Below, one piece after another: positions 24,375 through 32,859 of a DNA stretch of 64,000 nucleotides (positions are counted from its first letter, which is position 1; each line of letters begins with the position of its first letter). This DNA comes from a candidate division Hyd24-12 bacterium UBA6080 (lineage in GTDB: Bacteria > Fermentibacterota > Fermentibacteria > Fermentibacterales > JCC-6), in contig DIXM01000008.1 of the NCBI GenBank assembly GCA_002436025.1, positions 87,564 through 151,563 on the forward strand, written 5' to 3'. A program made the position numbers and the translations under genes. The notes beneath the pieces are model-generated. The model searched no databases. It had not been told where the DNA came from and saw nothing but the letters and a program-made list of their open reading frames with translations.

Positions 24375-25583
24375 CTACGCCCTTACAGCCCGGGCCAGCT
24401 CGACACCCAGAGCCCTGCACTTCGCCAGGTCCTCCCCGGTGGGTGCGTATTTCACCGCCAGGGATTCTCCCGCAGGCACTCCCTTCCAATCCGAAAGCAC
24501 CTTTTCCAGAAGTGGCACCGCCTCGCCGCTCCAGCCGTGACTGCCAAACGCGGCGCACACCCTGTCGTGGAACCTGAGGCCCCTGAGGTATTCGATGTGG
24601 TCGGCAAGGGCGGGAAAAATGCCGTTGTTCAGCGTGGGCGACCCCAGGGCGACCGCACCTGCGGAAAGCAATGCCAGGGCTGCCTCGCTCCTGTGTACAT
24701 TGCCGGCCTTGAGAACCCTCACGGGGACATCCATCGAAGAGGCCCCTTCCGCGATGGCCCTGGCCATGAGCCCGGTGGAGTTCCACATGGTGTCGTAAAG
24801 GATCACCACGCTGTCGCGGTTCCGGCCCTCGGCCCAGTCCTTCCAGAGCCCGGTGACCCAGCCGGGGTCGGTGGCTGTTCCTGAAAACCAGATGGGCCCG
24901 TGATCGGGTGCGATGATGTCGGGCTTGATCCCCACCCCGGCCACTTTTCCGAGAAGGGCGGTCACAAGCTTGGAGAAGGGGTTGAGTATGTTGGCATAGT
25001 ACATCGCCGACTCACGGCGGAGAACCCCGGGTTCGTAATGGTGGGCCATCAGGTCGGCCCCGGCCATGTGCATTCCGAACGCGTCCTGGCTGAAAAGGAT
25101 GTTCCGTCCCGGCATGAAGGTGAACATGCTGTCGGGCCAGTGCAGCATCCTGGTCTCGAGAAAGGTGAAGCTGTTGCCGCCGATCTCGAGCGTTGCGCCG
25201 TTCTCGACCGCCTCGGGACGCACCGGGAGGTCGTGAAAGTGGGCCATGAGGGTTTCCGCGCCGATCTTCGAGGCGAGAAGCCTTTTGGGCTTGAGGGCTC
25301 TCAGGACCTCGGACAAGGCTCCGGTGTGGTCGGGCTCGGAGTGGTTGCTTATCAGAACATCGACGCGGTCGGTGACTGAAGCAACCCTTTCCAGAAGTTC
25401 GTTTTTAAACGGAGCCTTCACGGTGTCGATGAGCACGTTCTGCTCTCCGGTCACGAGGAACGCGTTGTAGGTGGAGCCCAGTGAAGTCTCGTAACCGTGA
25501 AAATCCCTTACATCCCAGTCTATCGCGCCCACCCAGTGAACACCGGGCGTTATCTCACGGGCGCGGAAACAGCTTTCCGACAT
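24375..25583 (-). CDS. Flavodiiron protein (A-type flavoprotein, FprA/NorV-like)
   Basis: A 402-residue soluble enzyme that reduces O2 to water or NO to N2O. The N-terminal metallo-beta-lactamase-like domain carries the di-iron ligand motif SNHSEPDHTGAL, with LHWPDSMFTF and APDHGPIWF downstream. The C-terminal flavodoxin domain starts around residue 255 (VVILYDTMWNSTGLMA) and has GSPTLNNGIFP and FGSHGWSGEAV, which bind FMN. ATG 25583 overlaps the TAA of the preceding gene (TAATG). There is no rubredoxin domain fused, so electrons probably come from a separate rubredoxin or the rubrerythrin system. Confidence 0.92.
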   Translation of the reverse strand: MSESCFRAREITPGVHWVGAIDWDVRDFHGYETSLGSTYNAFLVTGEQNVLIDTVKAPFKNELLERVASVTDRVDVLISNHSEPDHTGALSEVLRALKPKRLLASKIGAETLMAHFHDLPVRPEAVENGATLEIGGNSFTFLETRMLHWPDSMFTFMPGRNILFSQDAFGMHMAGADLMAHHYEPGVLRRESAMYYANILNPFSKLVTALLGKVAGVGIKPDIIAPDHGPIWFSGTATDPGWVTGLWKDWAEGRNRDSVVILYDTMWNSTGLMARAIAEGASSMDVPVRVLKAGNVHRSEAALALLSAGAVALGSPTLNNGIFPALADHIEYLRGLRFHDRVCAAFGSHGWSGEAVPLLEKVLSDWKGVPAGESLAVKYAPTGEDLAKCRALGVELARAVRA

Positions 25584-26077
25584 TATGTCTGTTCCCCCTT
25601 GAACATGTCCGCCACGAAGGAAGCCGACACCTCGGCGACCCACTCGAGGAACCTTCGGTCATCCCATCCGAAGCCCTCTTTCAAATGGCTGTCGAGGTCA
25701 AGCTCGCCCACGAACCTGCAGCCCATGAAGACGGGAATCACTATCTCGCTTCTGACCCTGGGGCTGCAGGAGAGGTAGTTTTCCTGCGTGCTCACATCGC
25801 CGATGACGAATGTCTGAAGAGATTCCGCGGCCTGCCCGCAGATGCCCTGTCCAAAGCTGATGCTCACGTGTTCGGTGGGTTCGCCGGAGTAGGGTCCCAG
25901 TACGAGCTTCCTGTCCGAGGAGGGGTGGACGATGTAGAAACCTGCCCAGTCGTAGCCGGGAATTGTTGTGAGCACGTCGCATATGTTCTGCAGGACTTCA
26001 CGGCCGGATCCCTTAACTGAGGTTACGAGGTCAACCTCGGCCATGGTGCTCCGCAGAAGCCTGAGCCTTTCCTTCAT
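25583..26077 (-). CDS. msrC: GAF-domain free methionine-R-sulfoxide reductase-like protein
   Basis: A 164-residue single GAF domain. DWAGFYIVHP, LVLGPYSGEPTEHVSI, FGQGICGQAAES, ENYLSCSPRVRSEIVIPV and GELDLDSH follow the fRMsr pattern throughout, including the Cys in GxGxCG and the Cys before SxxRSEIV that act in catalysis. It would reduce free methionine-R-sulfoxide. ATG 26077 overlaps the previous stop (ATGA); the longer upstream frame runs antisense-like through the AhpD gene and is rejected. Placement between AhpD-like and flavodiiron genes supports an oxidative-repair role. A ligand-sensing GAF is the alternative. Confidence 0.75.
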   Translation of the reverse strand: MKERLRLLRSTMAEVDLVTSVKGSGREVLQNICDVLTTIPGYDWAGFYIVHPSSDRKLVLGPYSGEPTEHVSISFGQGICGQAAESLQTFVIGDVSTQENYLSCSPRVRSEIVIPVFMGCRFVGELDLDSHLKEGFGWDDRRFLEWVAEVSASFVADMFKGEQT

Positions 26078-26430
26078 TCTCCGTCGCCCTCCGAAAGTCT
26101 CTCCCAAAGGGCCACGGCCCTTCGTACATGTGGAACGGTGATGGTTCCAGCCACCACCATCCCCACACCCAGAGCCTCCACCACCTGTTCGGTGGGAAGA
26201 CCCAGATCGAAGCAGCGATGAATATGCCACGAAATGCAGTCGTCGCAACGAAGCACCAGGGAAGACACAAGACCCAGGAGTTCCTTGGTGGCCTCGGGAA
26301 GGGCGCCGGGCCTGTACGCAAGGGCATCGACTGAGTAGACCCTTTTTATCACCTGGTCGGCGTTTCTCAGCACCGCTTCGTTTTGGGCTTCCCTCTCCTT
26401 CAGAAAGTCATTTCCCGGGCCGCCCGCCAC
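26074..26430 (-). CDS. AhpD/carboxymuconolactone decarboxylase-like protein
   Basis: A 118-residue all-helical protein of the AhpD-like superfamily. The redox motif CDDCISWHIHRC has the CxxC and following His of AhpD peroxidase partners, then LGLPTEQVVEALGVGM. The start is GTG 26430, two bases after the ferritin TAA and with AGGAAAG upstream; the longer open frame overlaps ferritin out of frame. It probably provides thiol-disulfide exchange for peroxide detoxification in this operon. The cellular reductant is unknown. Confidence 0.8.
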   Translation of the reverse strand: MAGGPGNDFLKEREAQNEAVLRNADQVIKRVYSVDALAYRPGALPEATKELLGLVSSLVLRCDDCISWHIHRCFDLGLPTEQVVEALGVGMVVAGTITVPHVRRAVALWERLSEGDGE

Positions 26431-26432
26431 GG

Positions 26433-26954
26433 TTACTTTCCTGCCACGATGGCCGCCTGAACGTACACCCTTGCGGCGAGTTCCCGGTCCATCATGAAAA
26501 TGCCGCCTCCGCCCGATTTGTCCACGAGATGGAGCTGCTGGATCAGGGCTTCGGCGTTGGCCTCCTCCTCCACCTGCTCCGCCACGTACCACTGAATGTA
26601 GTTTGCCGTGGCGTGGTCACGCTCGGACTGCGCGGTTTCCAGAAGGTGGTCAATGCTGGCGGAAATGAAGCGCTCGTGGGTTTGAACCGCCTCGAAGGCA
26701 GCCAGTGGGGAGGCCCATTCAACATCGGGTTTCGCGATGGCTTCAAGGCTCACCGCGGCGCCACGCTCAAGCATGTGGTAAAAGAAGCCCATGGCGTGAT
26801 CACGCTCCTCCTGGGCCTGAACCCTCATCCAGTTCGAGAAACCGGAAAGTCCTTTGCCTTCGAACCATGCCGCCATGGAGAGGTAAAGGTAGGCACTGAA
26901 CAACTCCCTGTTGATCTGGGAGTTCATCTCACGGGCAACAGCTTCCTTCATCAT
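26433..26954 (-). CDS. Bacterial ferritin (FtnA type)
   Basis: A 173-residue non-haem ferritin that stores iron and removes the Fe2+ that drives Fenton chemistry. NRELFSAYLYLSMAAWFE and QAQEERDHAMGFF supply the ferroxidase Glu and His ligands; VAEQVEEEANAEALIQQL carries the third helix's Glu residues. Length and spacing are normal for FtnA. It lies two bases downstream of the superoxide reductase stop, within the oxygen-defence operon. Confidence 0.93.
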   Translation of the reverse strand: MMKEAVAREMNSQINRELFSAYLYLSMAAWFEGKGLSGFSNWMRVQAQEERDHAMGFFYHMLERGAAVSLEAIAKPDVEWASPLAAFEAVQTHERFISASIDHLLETAQSERDHATANYIQWYVAEQVEEEANAEALIQQLHLVDKSGGGGIFMMDRELAARVYVQAAIVAGK

Positions 26955-26956
26955 GT

Positions 26957-27334
26957 TTACTTCCTCCAGAGTCCGTGGACGTTGCAGTATTCCCTCGCTG
27001 CGGTGACAACCGAAAGTTTCACGGGGAAGAAAGCTTCAGGCGCCGCTCCGGGTGCGAGTTCGGCCCTGTAGACCCTGTCCGGGGTGTGCACTTCCACCCA
27101 CTCGATGAAGTGGGCGTCCAGCATGGGGTGGGGAACGCTTCCAACCTTGAGGAGAATGCCGCCCTCGACTTCCACCAGAACCGGAACGTGCTTCTCAGTG
27201 GTGCTGTCGGCAGTCTTTTCGTCAAGCAGTACCATCGGGGCTCCGCAGCACACCAGTTCACCCTGCCCGGGGTGAAGCATCTCAACGATGTTGCCGCAGA
27301 TGTCGCATTTGTACACCTGTCTGTTCGCTGTCAT
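26957..27334 (-). CDS. dfx: Desulfoferrodoxin (superoxide reductase)
   Basis: A 125-residue two-iron superoxide reductase. Centre I is the desulforedoxin knot: [10 protein letters not shown] and LVCCGAPM give CxxC...CC. Centre II uses the His in [12 protein letters not shown] and DAHFIEWVE and the Cys/His in [12 protein letters not shown] 27334 has GAGAGGAAG upstream; the 35 extra codons of the open frame overlap rubrerythrin and are rejected. It reduces superoxide to peroxide without releasing O2, and the peroxide would be handled by the rubrerythrin next door. Confidence 0.95.
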   Translation of the reverse strand: MTANRQVYKCDICGNIVEMLHPGQGELVCCGAPMVLLDEKTADSTTEKHVPVLVEVEGGILLKVGSVPHPMLDAHFIEWVEVHTPDRVYRAELAPGAAPEAFFPVKLSVVTAAREYCNVHGLWRK

Positions 27335-27350
27335 GATCCAACTTCCTCTC

Positions 27351-27923
27351 TTACCAGTTTTTAGCTGCGAGCTCGAAGTATGCCTGCGGGTGATTGCACG
27401 CGGGACACATCCTGGCAGCCTCGGTGCCGACATGGACATAGCCGCAGTTCATGCAGCGCCACTCGACCTTATCGGGCCTTTTGAACACCGTGTTCTTCTC
27501 GATGTTCCCGGCAAGCTTCCTGAACCTCTCGCCGTGGAACTTCTCCGCAACCGACACACTGTCAAACACCGTGGCGATCTCGGGGAACCCCTCGTCCCTG
27601 GCGGTCTGGGCAAATCCGGGGTACATCGAGCCCCATTCATGCTCCTCGCCCTGGGCGGAAGCGATCAGGTTGGCCATCGTATCCCCTATCACACCCGCCG
27701 GAAACGAAGCGGAAACAACCGCTTCGCCACCCTCGAGGAACTTGAAGAACCTCTTTGCGTGCTCTTTCTCCTGATCGGCGGTCTCGGCGAAGACCGCCTC
27801 GATCTGCTTGAAACCTTCCTTGCCGGCTGCGGAAGCGAAGTACGAGTAGCGGTTCCGGGCCTGTGACTCGCCTGCGAAGGCCGTCAGAAGGTTTTTCTCG
27901 GTCTGCGTGCCCCTCAGTGACAT
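27351..27923 (-). CDS. rbr: Rubrerythrin
   Basis: A 190-residue peroxidase. The ferritin-like di-iron domain has [17 protein letters not shown] and [12 protein letters not shown], then GEEHEW and AEKFHGERF. The C-terminal rubredoxin domain has [12 protein letters not shown] and [13 protein letters not shown]. It is the first gene of the oxygen-defence operon, with a strong GAGAGGAGAAAGAG site before the ATG and a Fur/PerR-like box about 45 bases upstream. Confidence 0.95.
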   Translation of the reverse strand: MSLRGTQTEKNLLTAFAGESQARNRYSYFASAAGKEGFKQIEAVFAETADQEKEHAKRFFKFLEGGEAVVSASFPAGVIGDTMANLIASAQGEEHEWGSMYPGFAQTARDEGFPEIATVFDSVSVAEKFHGERFRKLAGNIEKNTVFKRPDKVEWRCMNCGYVHVGTEAARMCPACNHPQAYFELAAKNW

Positions 27924-27965
27924 CTCTTTCTCCTCTCATGTCTCGTGCTGTGATCTGTTTCCTAA

Positions 27966-30251
27966 TTAAGAATCATTCCTATTATTGCCTTGCTTTCCGG
28001 ATTCGTCAAGCCTTGTGATAAGCATCATTGTCACATCGTCGGTGTGGGGCTCGTTCCCGACCCAGGTGTCAAGAAGCTTCGCAATTGTTTCAAGGAGCTG
28101 TCCCGGAACCGCTTCGTCGTGGGTCATAAGTGCGTTCTGAAGCCGATCCACTCCAAATGGTTCCTCATCCAGGGCGCTGAACGCGTCGGTCACGCCATCG
28201 GTGAATGCCATTATTCTGCCCCCGGGCTCAATAACCACAGTGCCGCACTTGTAGGACGTGCGTTCATCCACGCCCAGAACAAGCCCGCCGGTATCGGGCC
28301 TCTCCGTCGAACCGTCGGCGTGGATCACGATCGGGGGATCATGGCCGGCACAACAGTATTCGAGTCGTCCTTCCTGGCTTGACAGGATCCCAAGGAACAT
28401 GGTTATGAACGAGCCATCGGGAACCTGGCTGCAGACCAGTCTGTTAAGCACATGCATAAGCTCGGACAGTGAACTCCTGCCCAGGAGAAGGCTTCTAAGG
28501 CTTGCCTGAAGCCCGGCCATGAGTATGGATGCGGCAGCGCCCTTGCCTGCGACATCAGCGATTGCCACTGCGGTTTCACCGCTCTCAAGGGGGATCACAT
28601 CGTAGTAATCACCACCCACCACGCTGCAGGGAATGTTGATTGCGGCAATGCCATATCCGGGTGGCTGATGGATGACCTTGGGAAACAACTGCTGCTGGAT
28701 CTCCCTGGCAAGGTCGAGTTCCCTCTGAAGCTTTTCGAGCTCAAGTTTCTCGCCGAAGAGCCTGGCGTTGTGGAAGGCCTGGGCGATCTGTCTGGCGAAG
28801 CTGTCGAAAAGCCCCCTGGTGTAATCAACAAAGCGGAAGGACTTGCCGCACGAAGCCAGGAGCAGACCCAGGTGGTCACCCCTTACCTCGACCTGGGAAA
28901 CCATCAGGGAACCGATCCTTCCCCTGCCGCTGTAAACCTTCTCAAGCGAGGTTCTTCTGTAGTTGTTGAACAGCAGCCCCCTGCCGGCTGCATCGAGCCT
29001 CGCCGACAGAAACCTGTACCATTCCGGAGGGACATCCCCTGTGAAATCATCGTTTTCGCCACACCACACCGTGGAAAAACCCGCTGCTTTCTCGGAGGGC
29101 ACTATCCAGCAGCAGTCCGCCCCGGTAAGCCTTTTGCCAAGGCGGGTGGCCGCAGAAGCCAGCTGACCCGGTTCAAAGCTGGAGTGAAGGCTGTGGCTCA
29201 GGTCCTGAAGCGTGTCGAGCTCGATGTACCTTTTGTCCAGAAGCCTGGCCGACGGCATGTGAAGCAGTATTGTGAGAAAACTGCCGTAACCGTAGATCAC
29301 CAGAAGCAATGCTATCGTCCCCATGAGGGCGCTGACGGTATCCGGGCCGTAGCCCGGCATCCCCTCCGAGACGCAGACCGTCATCACCCTTCGGGAGAAC
29401 TCGGCGAAAAGCAGTGCTCCCGCCATGACGAAGAACCGGCTGTTCCGGTTCAGGTAGTGAATCCATTTCTGGCAGCAGGCCATGATGGCAGCCGCAATGA
29501 AAACAACGAGAAATGACAGGTTCAGCGGGTTTTTCATCACCGAAACCACGACCACCCCGTCGAAACCCAGCGCCGTGGCCGATGCGTGCAGCATGATGGC
29601 CCCGGCCACGATCCAGAACAGGTTCTGGGTGGCCCCGGTGCGATCCACCATGACCAGTCCCTCAAGAAGGGCAAGCATCGTGATGAGTGCGCCAAGGGAT
29701 AATAGCATCCCCAGTGAGGCGAACCTTCCCGCGCCCCTCAATGTATCACTGGGAATGGGCTCGTAGCGACGGGAATCGACGGTGCCGGCACCCGAGATGG
29801 TTCCCACGATGACCCCGAGCGTGGCGCCCGTGGCGTCGCCCAGTGAGTTCACCACCGCGCCGCCCGGTCCGGGCAGGTCCAGCGAGACCAGTTCCCTCAT
29901 GGATTGCGCGTTCTCCAGTGCGGCCTCGGTAAGCGCCTCCCTGTTCAGGGATCTTAGGAGCCTGAGCCTGTCGCCCTCGGCGCCTCCGCTTGTCATTGTT
30001 CCGCTTTCGATCAGCACGACCGCGCCCCACGCGACTCCGGAGAGGACGAGAAGAAGACCGAGCCTTCTGGAGATGCTGAGTTCCCGGGTGAACGACCTCA
30101 CGGAAACGAAGAAAAGAAAGCCGGACAGAATGCATAGAAGCCCGGACACCCTGGTGAGGGCCGACCACGGGGGCAGAACGGCTGACGGAAGCGAAAGGAT
30201 CCCCGCGAGGATAAGTGTCACGGCTCTGGCGGAGATCCGGCCCTTCGTCAT
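27966..30251 (-). CDS. Membrane-bound GAF-SpoIIE serine phosphatase (RsbU-like)
   Basis: A 761-residue signalling protein. About nine hydrophobic segments occupy residues 8-350, interrupted by a polar extracytoplasmic region near 85-165. A GAF-like domain spans ~360-500 (LHSSFEPGQLASAATRLG, then CCWIVPSE). A coiled linker ELEKLQRELDLAREIQQQLFP leads to a PP2C/SpoIIE domain with VVGGDYYDVIP, VAIADVAGKGAAAS and TDDVTMMLI, carrying the metal-binding acids. It would dephosphorylate an anti-anti-sigma factor, none of which is nearby. Its ATG overlaps the hisS stop (ATGA), so it ends the 28-34.7 kb operon. Confidence 0.85.
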   Translation of the reverse strand: MTKGRISARAVTLILAGILSLPSAVLPPWSALTRVSGLLCILSGFLFFVSVRSFTRELSISRRLGLLLVLSGVAWGAVVLIESGTMTSGGAEGDRLRLLRSLNREALTEAALENAQSMRELVSLDLPGPGGAVVNSLGDATGATLGVIVGTISGAGTVDSRRYEPIPSDTLRGAGRFASLGMLLSLGALITMLALLEGLVMVDRTGATQNLFWIVAGAIMLHASATALGFDGVVVVSVMKNPLNLSFLVVFIAAAIMACCQKWIHYLNRNSRFFVMAGALLFAEFSRRVMTVCVSEGMPGYGPDTVSALMGTIALLLVIYGYGSFLTILLHMPSARLLDKRYIELDTLQDLSHSLHSSFEPGQLASAATRLGKRLTGADCCWIVPSEKAAGFSTVWCGENDDFTGDVPPEWYRFLSARLDAAGRGLLFNNYRRTSLEKVYSGRGRIGSLMVSQVEVRGDHLGLLLASCGKSFRFVDYTRGLFDSFARQIAQAFHNARLFGEKLELEKLQRELDLAREIQQQLFPKVIHQPPGYGIAAINIPCSVVGGDYYDVIPLESGETAVAIADVAGKGAAASILMAGLQASLRSLLLGRSSLSELMHVLNRLVCSQVPDGSFITMFLGILSSQEGRLEYCCAGHDPPIVIHADGSTERPDTGGLVLGVDERTSYKCGTVVIEPGGRIMAFTDGVTDAFSALDEEPFGVDRLQNALMTHDEAVPGQLLETIAKLLDTWVGNEPHTDDVTMMLITRLDESGKQGNNRNDS
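27967..27981 (-). promoter_or_regulatory. Fur/PerR-like 7-1-7 inverted repeat
   Basis: TAGGAAT-G-ATTCTTA on the minus strand: the arms match at six of seven positions around one central base, the geometry of Fur/PerR-family boxes. It overlaps the last codons of the upstream phosphatase gene and lies 44-58 bases before the rubrerythrin start, where it would control the whole oxygen-defence operon. The regulator is not in the window. Confidence 0.5.
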
Positions 30252-31546
30252 CCATTCCCCCTGACAAGCATCGTCAGATCATCGATCCCACCCCTGCGGG
30301 TTTCGCCGGAAAGCATGTTCTTAAGCCCCAGTATGCCGGTCTGTGCCTCATCGGGTCCCACGACCACCGCCCAGGGGTAATTCTCCCGGGAAGCCTGCTG
30401 GAACTGCTTCGCGACCTTTCGGCCCGAGACGTCCACGACCGTGGGTATCCCCCTGTTCCTGAACCCCTCCCCCAGCTTCAGGGCGTGGGCAAGCTCATCC
30501 CGTGAGAAGACCGCTATGAAAAGCCGTGCCGGAGGAGTCTTTTCGAGACCGTCTGGCAGGCATCCGTACGTTTCCAGAAAAAGCGTCAGGGCCAGCACGC
30601 CCAGGCCGAAACCCACGCCGGAAATGGCCCTTCCCTCGAACATGCCCACAAGGTTGTCGTACCTTCCACCCCCGCAAAGCGCCCTTCTGTTCTCACCGCC
30701 TGTGTCAGTGAGCTCGAAGACTATGCCGGTGTAGTAATCCAGCCCCCTGACAACCGAGGGGCAGAACTCGGCCGACCTCATCCCCGAGCCGGAGAGAAGC
30801 TGCCCGAAATCCCTCACTTCGGCGAGTTCGGGGCACTCCCCCAGCAGGCCGGTCAGGAACGGGTCTTCGGGATCCTGTATCTCGCAGAGCTTCTTTACGC
30901 TCAGGGCGGTCTCCTCAGAGCCGAATGCCTCCGTGAGCATTCCGAACCACTCCGCTTCCCCTGTCTTGTCCCTCCGGTCAAGCACTCCGAAGGCCCCTGC
31001 GGCGTCCCGGACGCCCAGAGCCGCAAGCGCTGCTGAAGCGAACCTTCTGCTGCTCCATCTGATCCTGAACTTGTCCGCCGAGACCCCGAGGGTTCTCATC
31101 ATCCTGTCCAGCACCAAGAAAACCTCGAGTTCCGCGGCCGGTGGGTCGGCCCCCAGGATGTCGAGGTTGAATTGCAGGAATTCCCGCACCCTGCCCCTCT
31201 GGGGTCTTTCGTGGCGGTAGCAGAGCGGCATGGACATCCACCGCGCCGGAAGGTGCATCTCACCCCGGGCGGCGACCATGCGGGCCAGCGTGGGCGTGAG
31301 CTCGGGTCTCATAACGACCTTGCGGTTGCCCCTGTCGGTGAACCAGTAGCTCTGCTTCTCAACGAGTTCTCCGCCGCTTTTGGCCTCGAAGAGGGAGAAG
31401 GGTTCGAGCACGGGTCCGTCGTATTCCTGAAAACCGCTGAGAGCCCCGGACTCGAGCAGGACCCTGCACACATGGCGTTCGACAAGGAGTTCCTCGGGGT
31501 ATCTCTGGCGCATTCCCGTGAGTGGATTGGTGGATGGAGCGGTCAA
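30248..31546 (-). CDS. hisS: Histidine-tRNA ligase
   Basis: A 432-residue class II synthetase. Motif 2 is CYRHERPQRGRVREFLQF; the histidine motifs are VVRGLDYYTGIVFEL and CGGGRYDNLVG; motif 3 is GVGFGLGVLALTLF. The C-terminal ~95 residues (ARLFIAVFSRDELAH onward) are the anticodon-binding domain, so this is the synthetase rather than HisZ, which lacks it. The start is TTG 31546, three bases after the radical SAM TGA, with AGGGA upstream. A housekeeping gene embedded between a radical SAM enzyme and a phosphatase is an unusual context. Confidence 0.88.
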   Translation of the reverse strand: MTAPSTNPLTGMRQRYPEELLVERHVCRVLLESGALSGFQEYDGPVLEPFSLFEAKSGGELVEKQSYWFTDRGNRKVVMRPELTPTLARMVAARGEMHLPARWMSMPLCYRHERPQRGRVREFLQFNLDILGADPPAAELEVFLVLDRMMRTLGVSADKFRIRWSSRRFASAALAALGVRDAAGAFGVLDRRDKTGEAEWFGMLTEAFGSEETALSVKKLCEIQDPEDPFLTGLLGECPELAEVRDFGQLLSGSGMRSAEFCPSVVRGLDYYTGIVFELTDTGGENRRALCGGGRYDNLVGMFEGRAISGVGFGLGVLALTLFLETYGCLPDGLEKTPPARLFIAVFSRDELAHALKLGEGFRNRGIPTVVDVSGRKVAKQFQQASRENYPWAVVVGPDEAQTGILGLKNMLSGETRRGGIDDLTMLVRGNG

Positions 31547-31547
31547 G

Positions 31548-32858
31548 TCAGTCCCTTCCTATTCCGCGGGACAGCGGGCATCCGCCCCCGCAGACCGACA
31601 GTTCGATACATGAGGTGCACTTGGACGGAAGATAGTCCCGGTCCCGTATCCGCCTGAAAAGCGGGCTGTTCCAGATGTCTTCCCACGGATCGCAAAGCAT
31701 GTTCCCCACTGGCTCGAACCAGCTCTGACACGGAAGAACGCTTCCGTCGGGTTCGACGCAGATGTTCATCGAGGCCGCCGTACACCGTCTGGCACCGAGG
31801 TCGAGTTGCTCGGGATCGAGCCTGCAGTACTCGGTGGGCGAGTACCAGAGCATTTTGACCCCGGCGGCTTCGCATCCGGCTTTCAGCTCGATAAGAAGCG
31901 CCTCCAGCCTCTGATCGGGCAGCCCCTTCTCCCCGTGCGATGTGTGGCCGCTGCAGATCACCGTGTTGAACGCCGCCGCCGCCACCCCGAGGCCGGCGAC
32001 GAACGCCGGCACCGGGAGCACTGCGCTCTGGTTGTCGAGGCAGAGCGTGGTGTTGGTCACAGTGTGGAATCCGGCGGCAACCGAGTTCCTGATGCCGGTG
32101 ACGGTTTTCTCCCAGGCCCCCGGAATGCCCACCATTCCGTCATGAACTGCTGGATCGGCCGATTCCAGTGTGACCTGAACGTAGTCCAGCCCGGCGGACC
32201 GCAGCGACGCGGTCCTTGCCGGGTCCGCAAGCCCGATGCCGTTCGTGAGAAGCCCCGTGACAAGGCCAAGGCTTTCGGCATGATTCACAAGCTCTTCCAG
32301 GTCATCCCTCAGGACGGACTCGCCGCCGGTGAACACGATCTGGGGTATGCCGGCATCGAAAAGCCTGTTTATGATGGTTTTCCATGAACCGGTGTCGATC
32401 TCGGCGACCTCGCGGTCCCCCTTGTAGCAGTGCCCGCACGAGGCGTTGCAGCGGTAGGTCAGGGCAAGGTCGGCCCTGAAGGGGGCTGATGGGAGCGTGT
32501 CGGGGGTCTCCTCGACGTCCAGGACAACATTGTCGCCCCTGATGACGGCCTCCAGCGATTCCCTGAAAACTGTGTAGTCCTCCTGCGCCTTCTTCCTTCT
32601 CAGACCGTACCTTTTGGCCAGACGGACCGAAGCCTCTTTTTCGTCGAGACCCGAAAGCAGCATCCAGGCGCAGTCGGAACCCGTGGCATTGAGCCTTATC
32701 AGGCTGGAGGCATCCACCACCAGAACGCCGTTTCCGTCAGGATCAACCCTCAGGTGCATCCTTGAGTCACCACGGCGGAAGTGATGAAGCCCGGCCGGTG
32801 CCAGGCCGCCCTTTTCCACGCGGGCGAACAACCCTTTTATCCTCATGATCGGCTTCAT
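31548..32858 (-). CDS. Radical SAM/SPASM protein with N-terminal PqqD-like domain
   Basis: A 436-residue protein with the architecture of RiPP maturases. Residues ~35-110 resemble a PqqD/RRE peptide-binding domain (VVDASSLIRLN, then EKEASVRLAKRYGL). The radical SAM core begins with LTYRCNASCGHCYKGD near residue 140 and has IVFTGGESVLRDDL. The C-terminal SPASM region has RRCTAASMNICVEPDGSVLPCQ in two motifs, then KCTSCIELSVCGGGCPL, enough Cys for auxiliary Fe-S clusters. ATG 32858 follows a GGGGGAGG site inside the last codons of the upstream gene, whose product ends in a Cys-Ala ladder. Modification of that tail is the natural hypothesis; haem-related maturases are the alternative. Confidence 0.82.
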   Translation of the reverse strand: MKPIMRIKGLFARVEKGGLAPAGLHHFRRGDSRMHLRVDPDGNGVLVVDASSLIRLNATGSDCAWMLLSGLDEKEASVRLAKRYGLRRKKAQEDYTVFRESLEAVIRGDNVVLDVEETPDTLPSAPFRADLALTYRCNASCGHCYKGDREVAEIDTGSWKTIINRLFDAGIPQIVFTGGESVLRDDLEELVNHAESLGLVTGLLTNGIGLADPARTASLRSAGLDYVQVTLESADPAVHDGMVGIPGAWEKTVTGIRNSVAAGFHTVTNTTLCLDNQSAVLPVPAFVAGLGVAAAAFNTVICSGHTSHGEKGLPDQRLEALLIELKAGCEAAGVKMLWYSPTEYCRLDPEQLDLGARRCTAASMNICVEPDGSVLPCQSWFEPVGNMLCDPWEDIWNSPLFRRIRDRDYLPSKCTSCIELSVCGGGCPLSRGIGRD

Positions 32859-32859
32859 C

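Noticed and set aside
30248..31546. HisZ (ATP phosphoribosyltransferase regulatory subunit)
   Set aside because: It carries a C-terminal anticodon-binding domain and complete HisRS motifs, and no hisG is adjacent.
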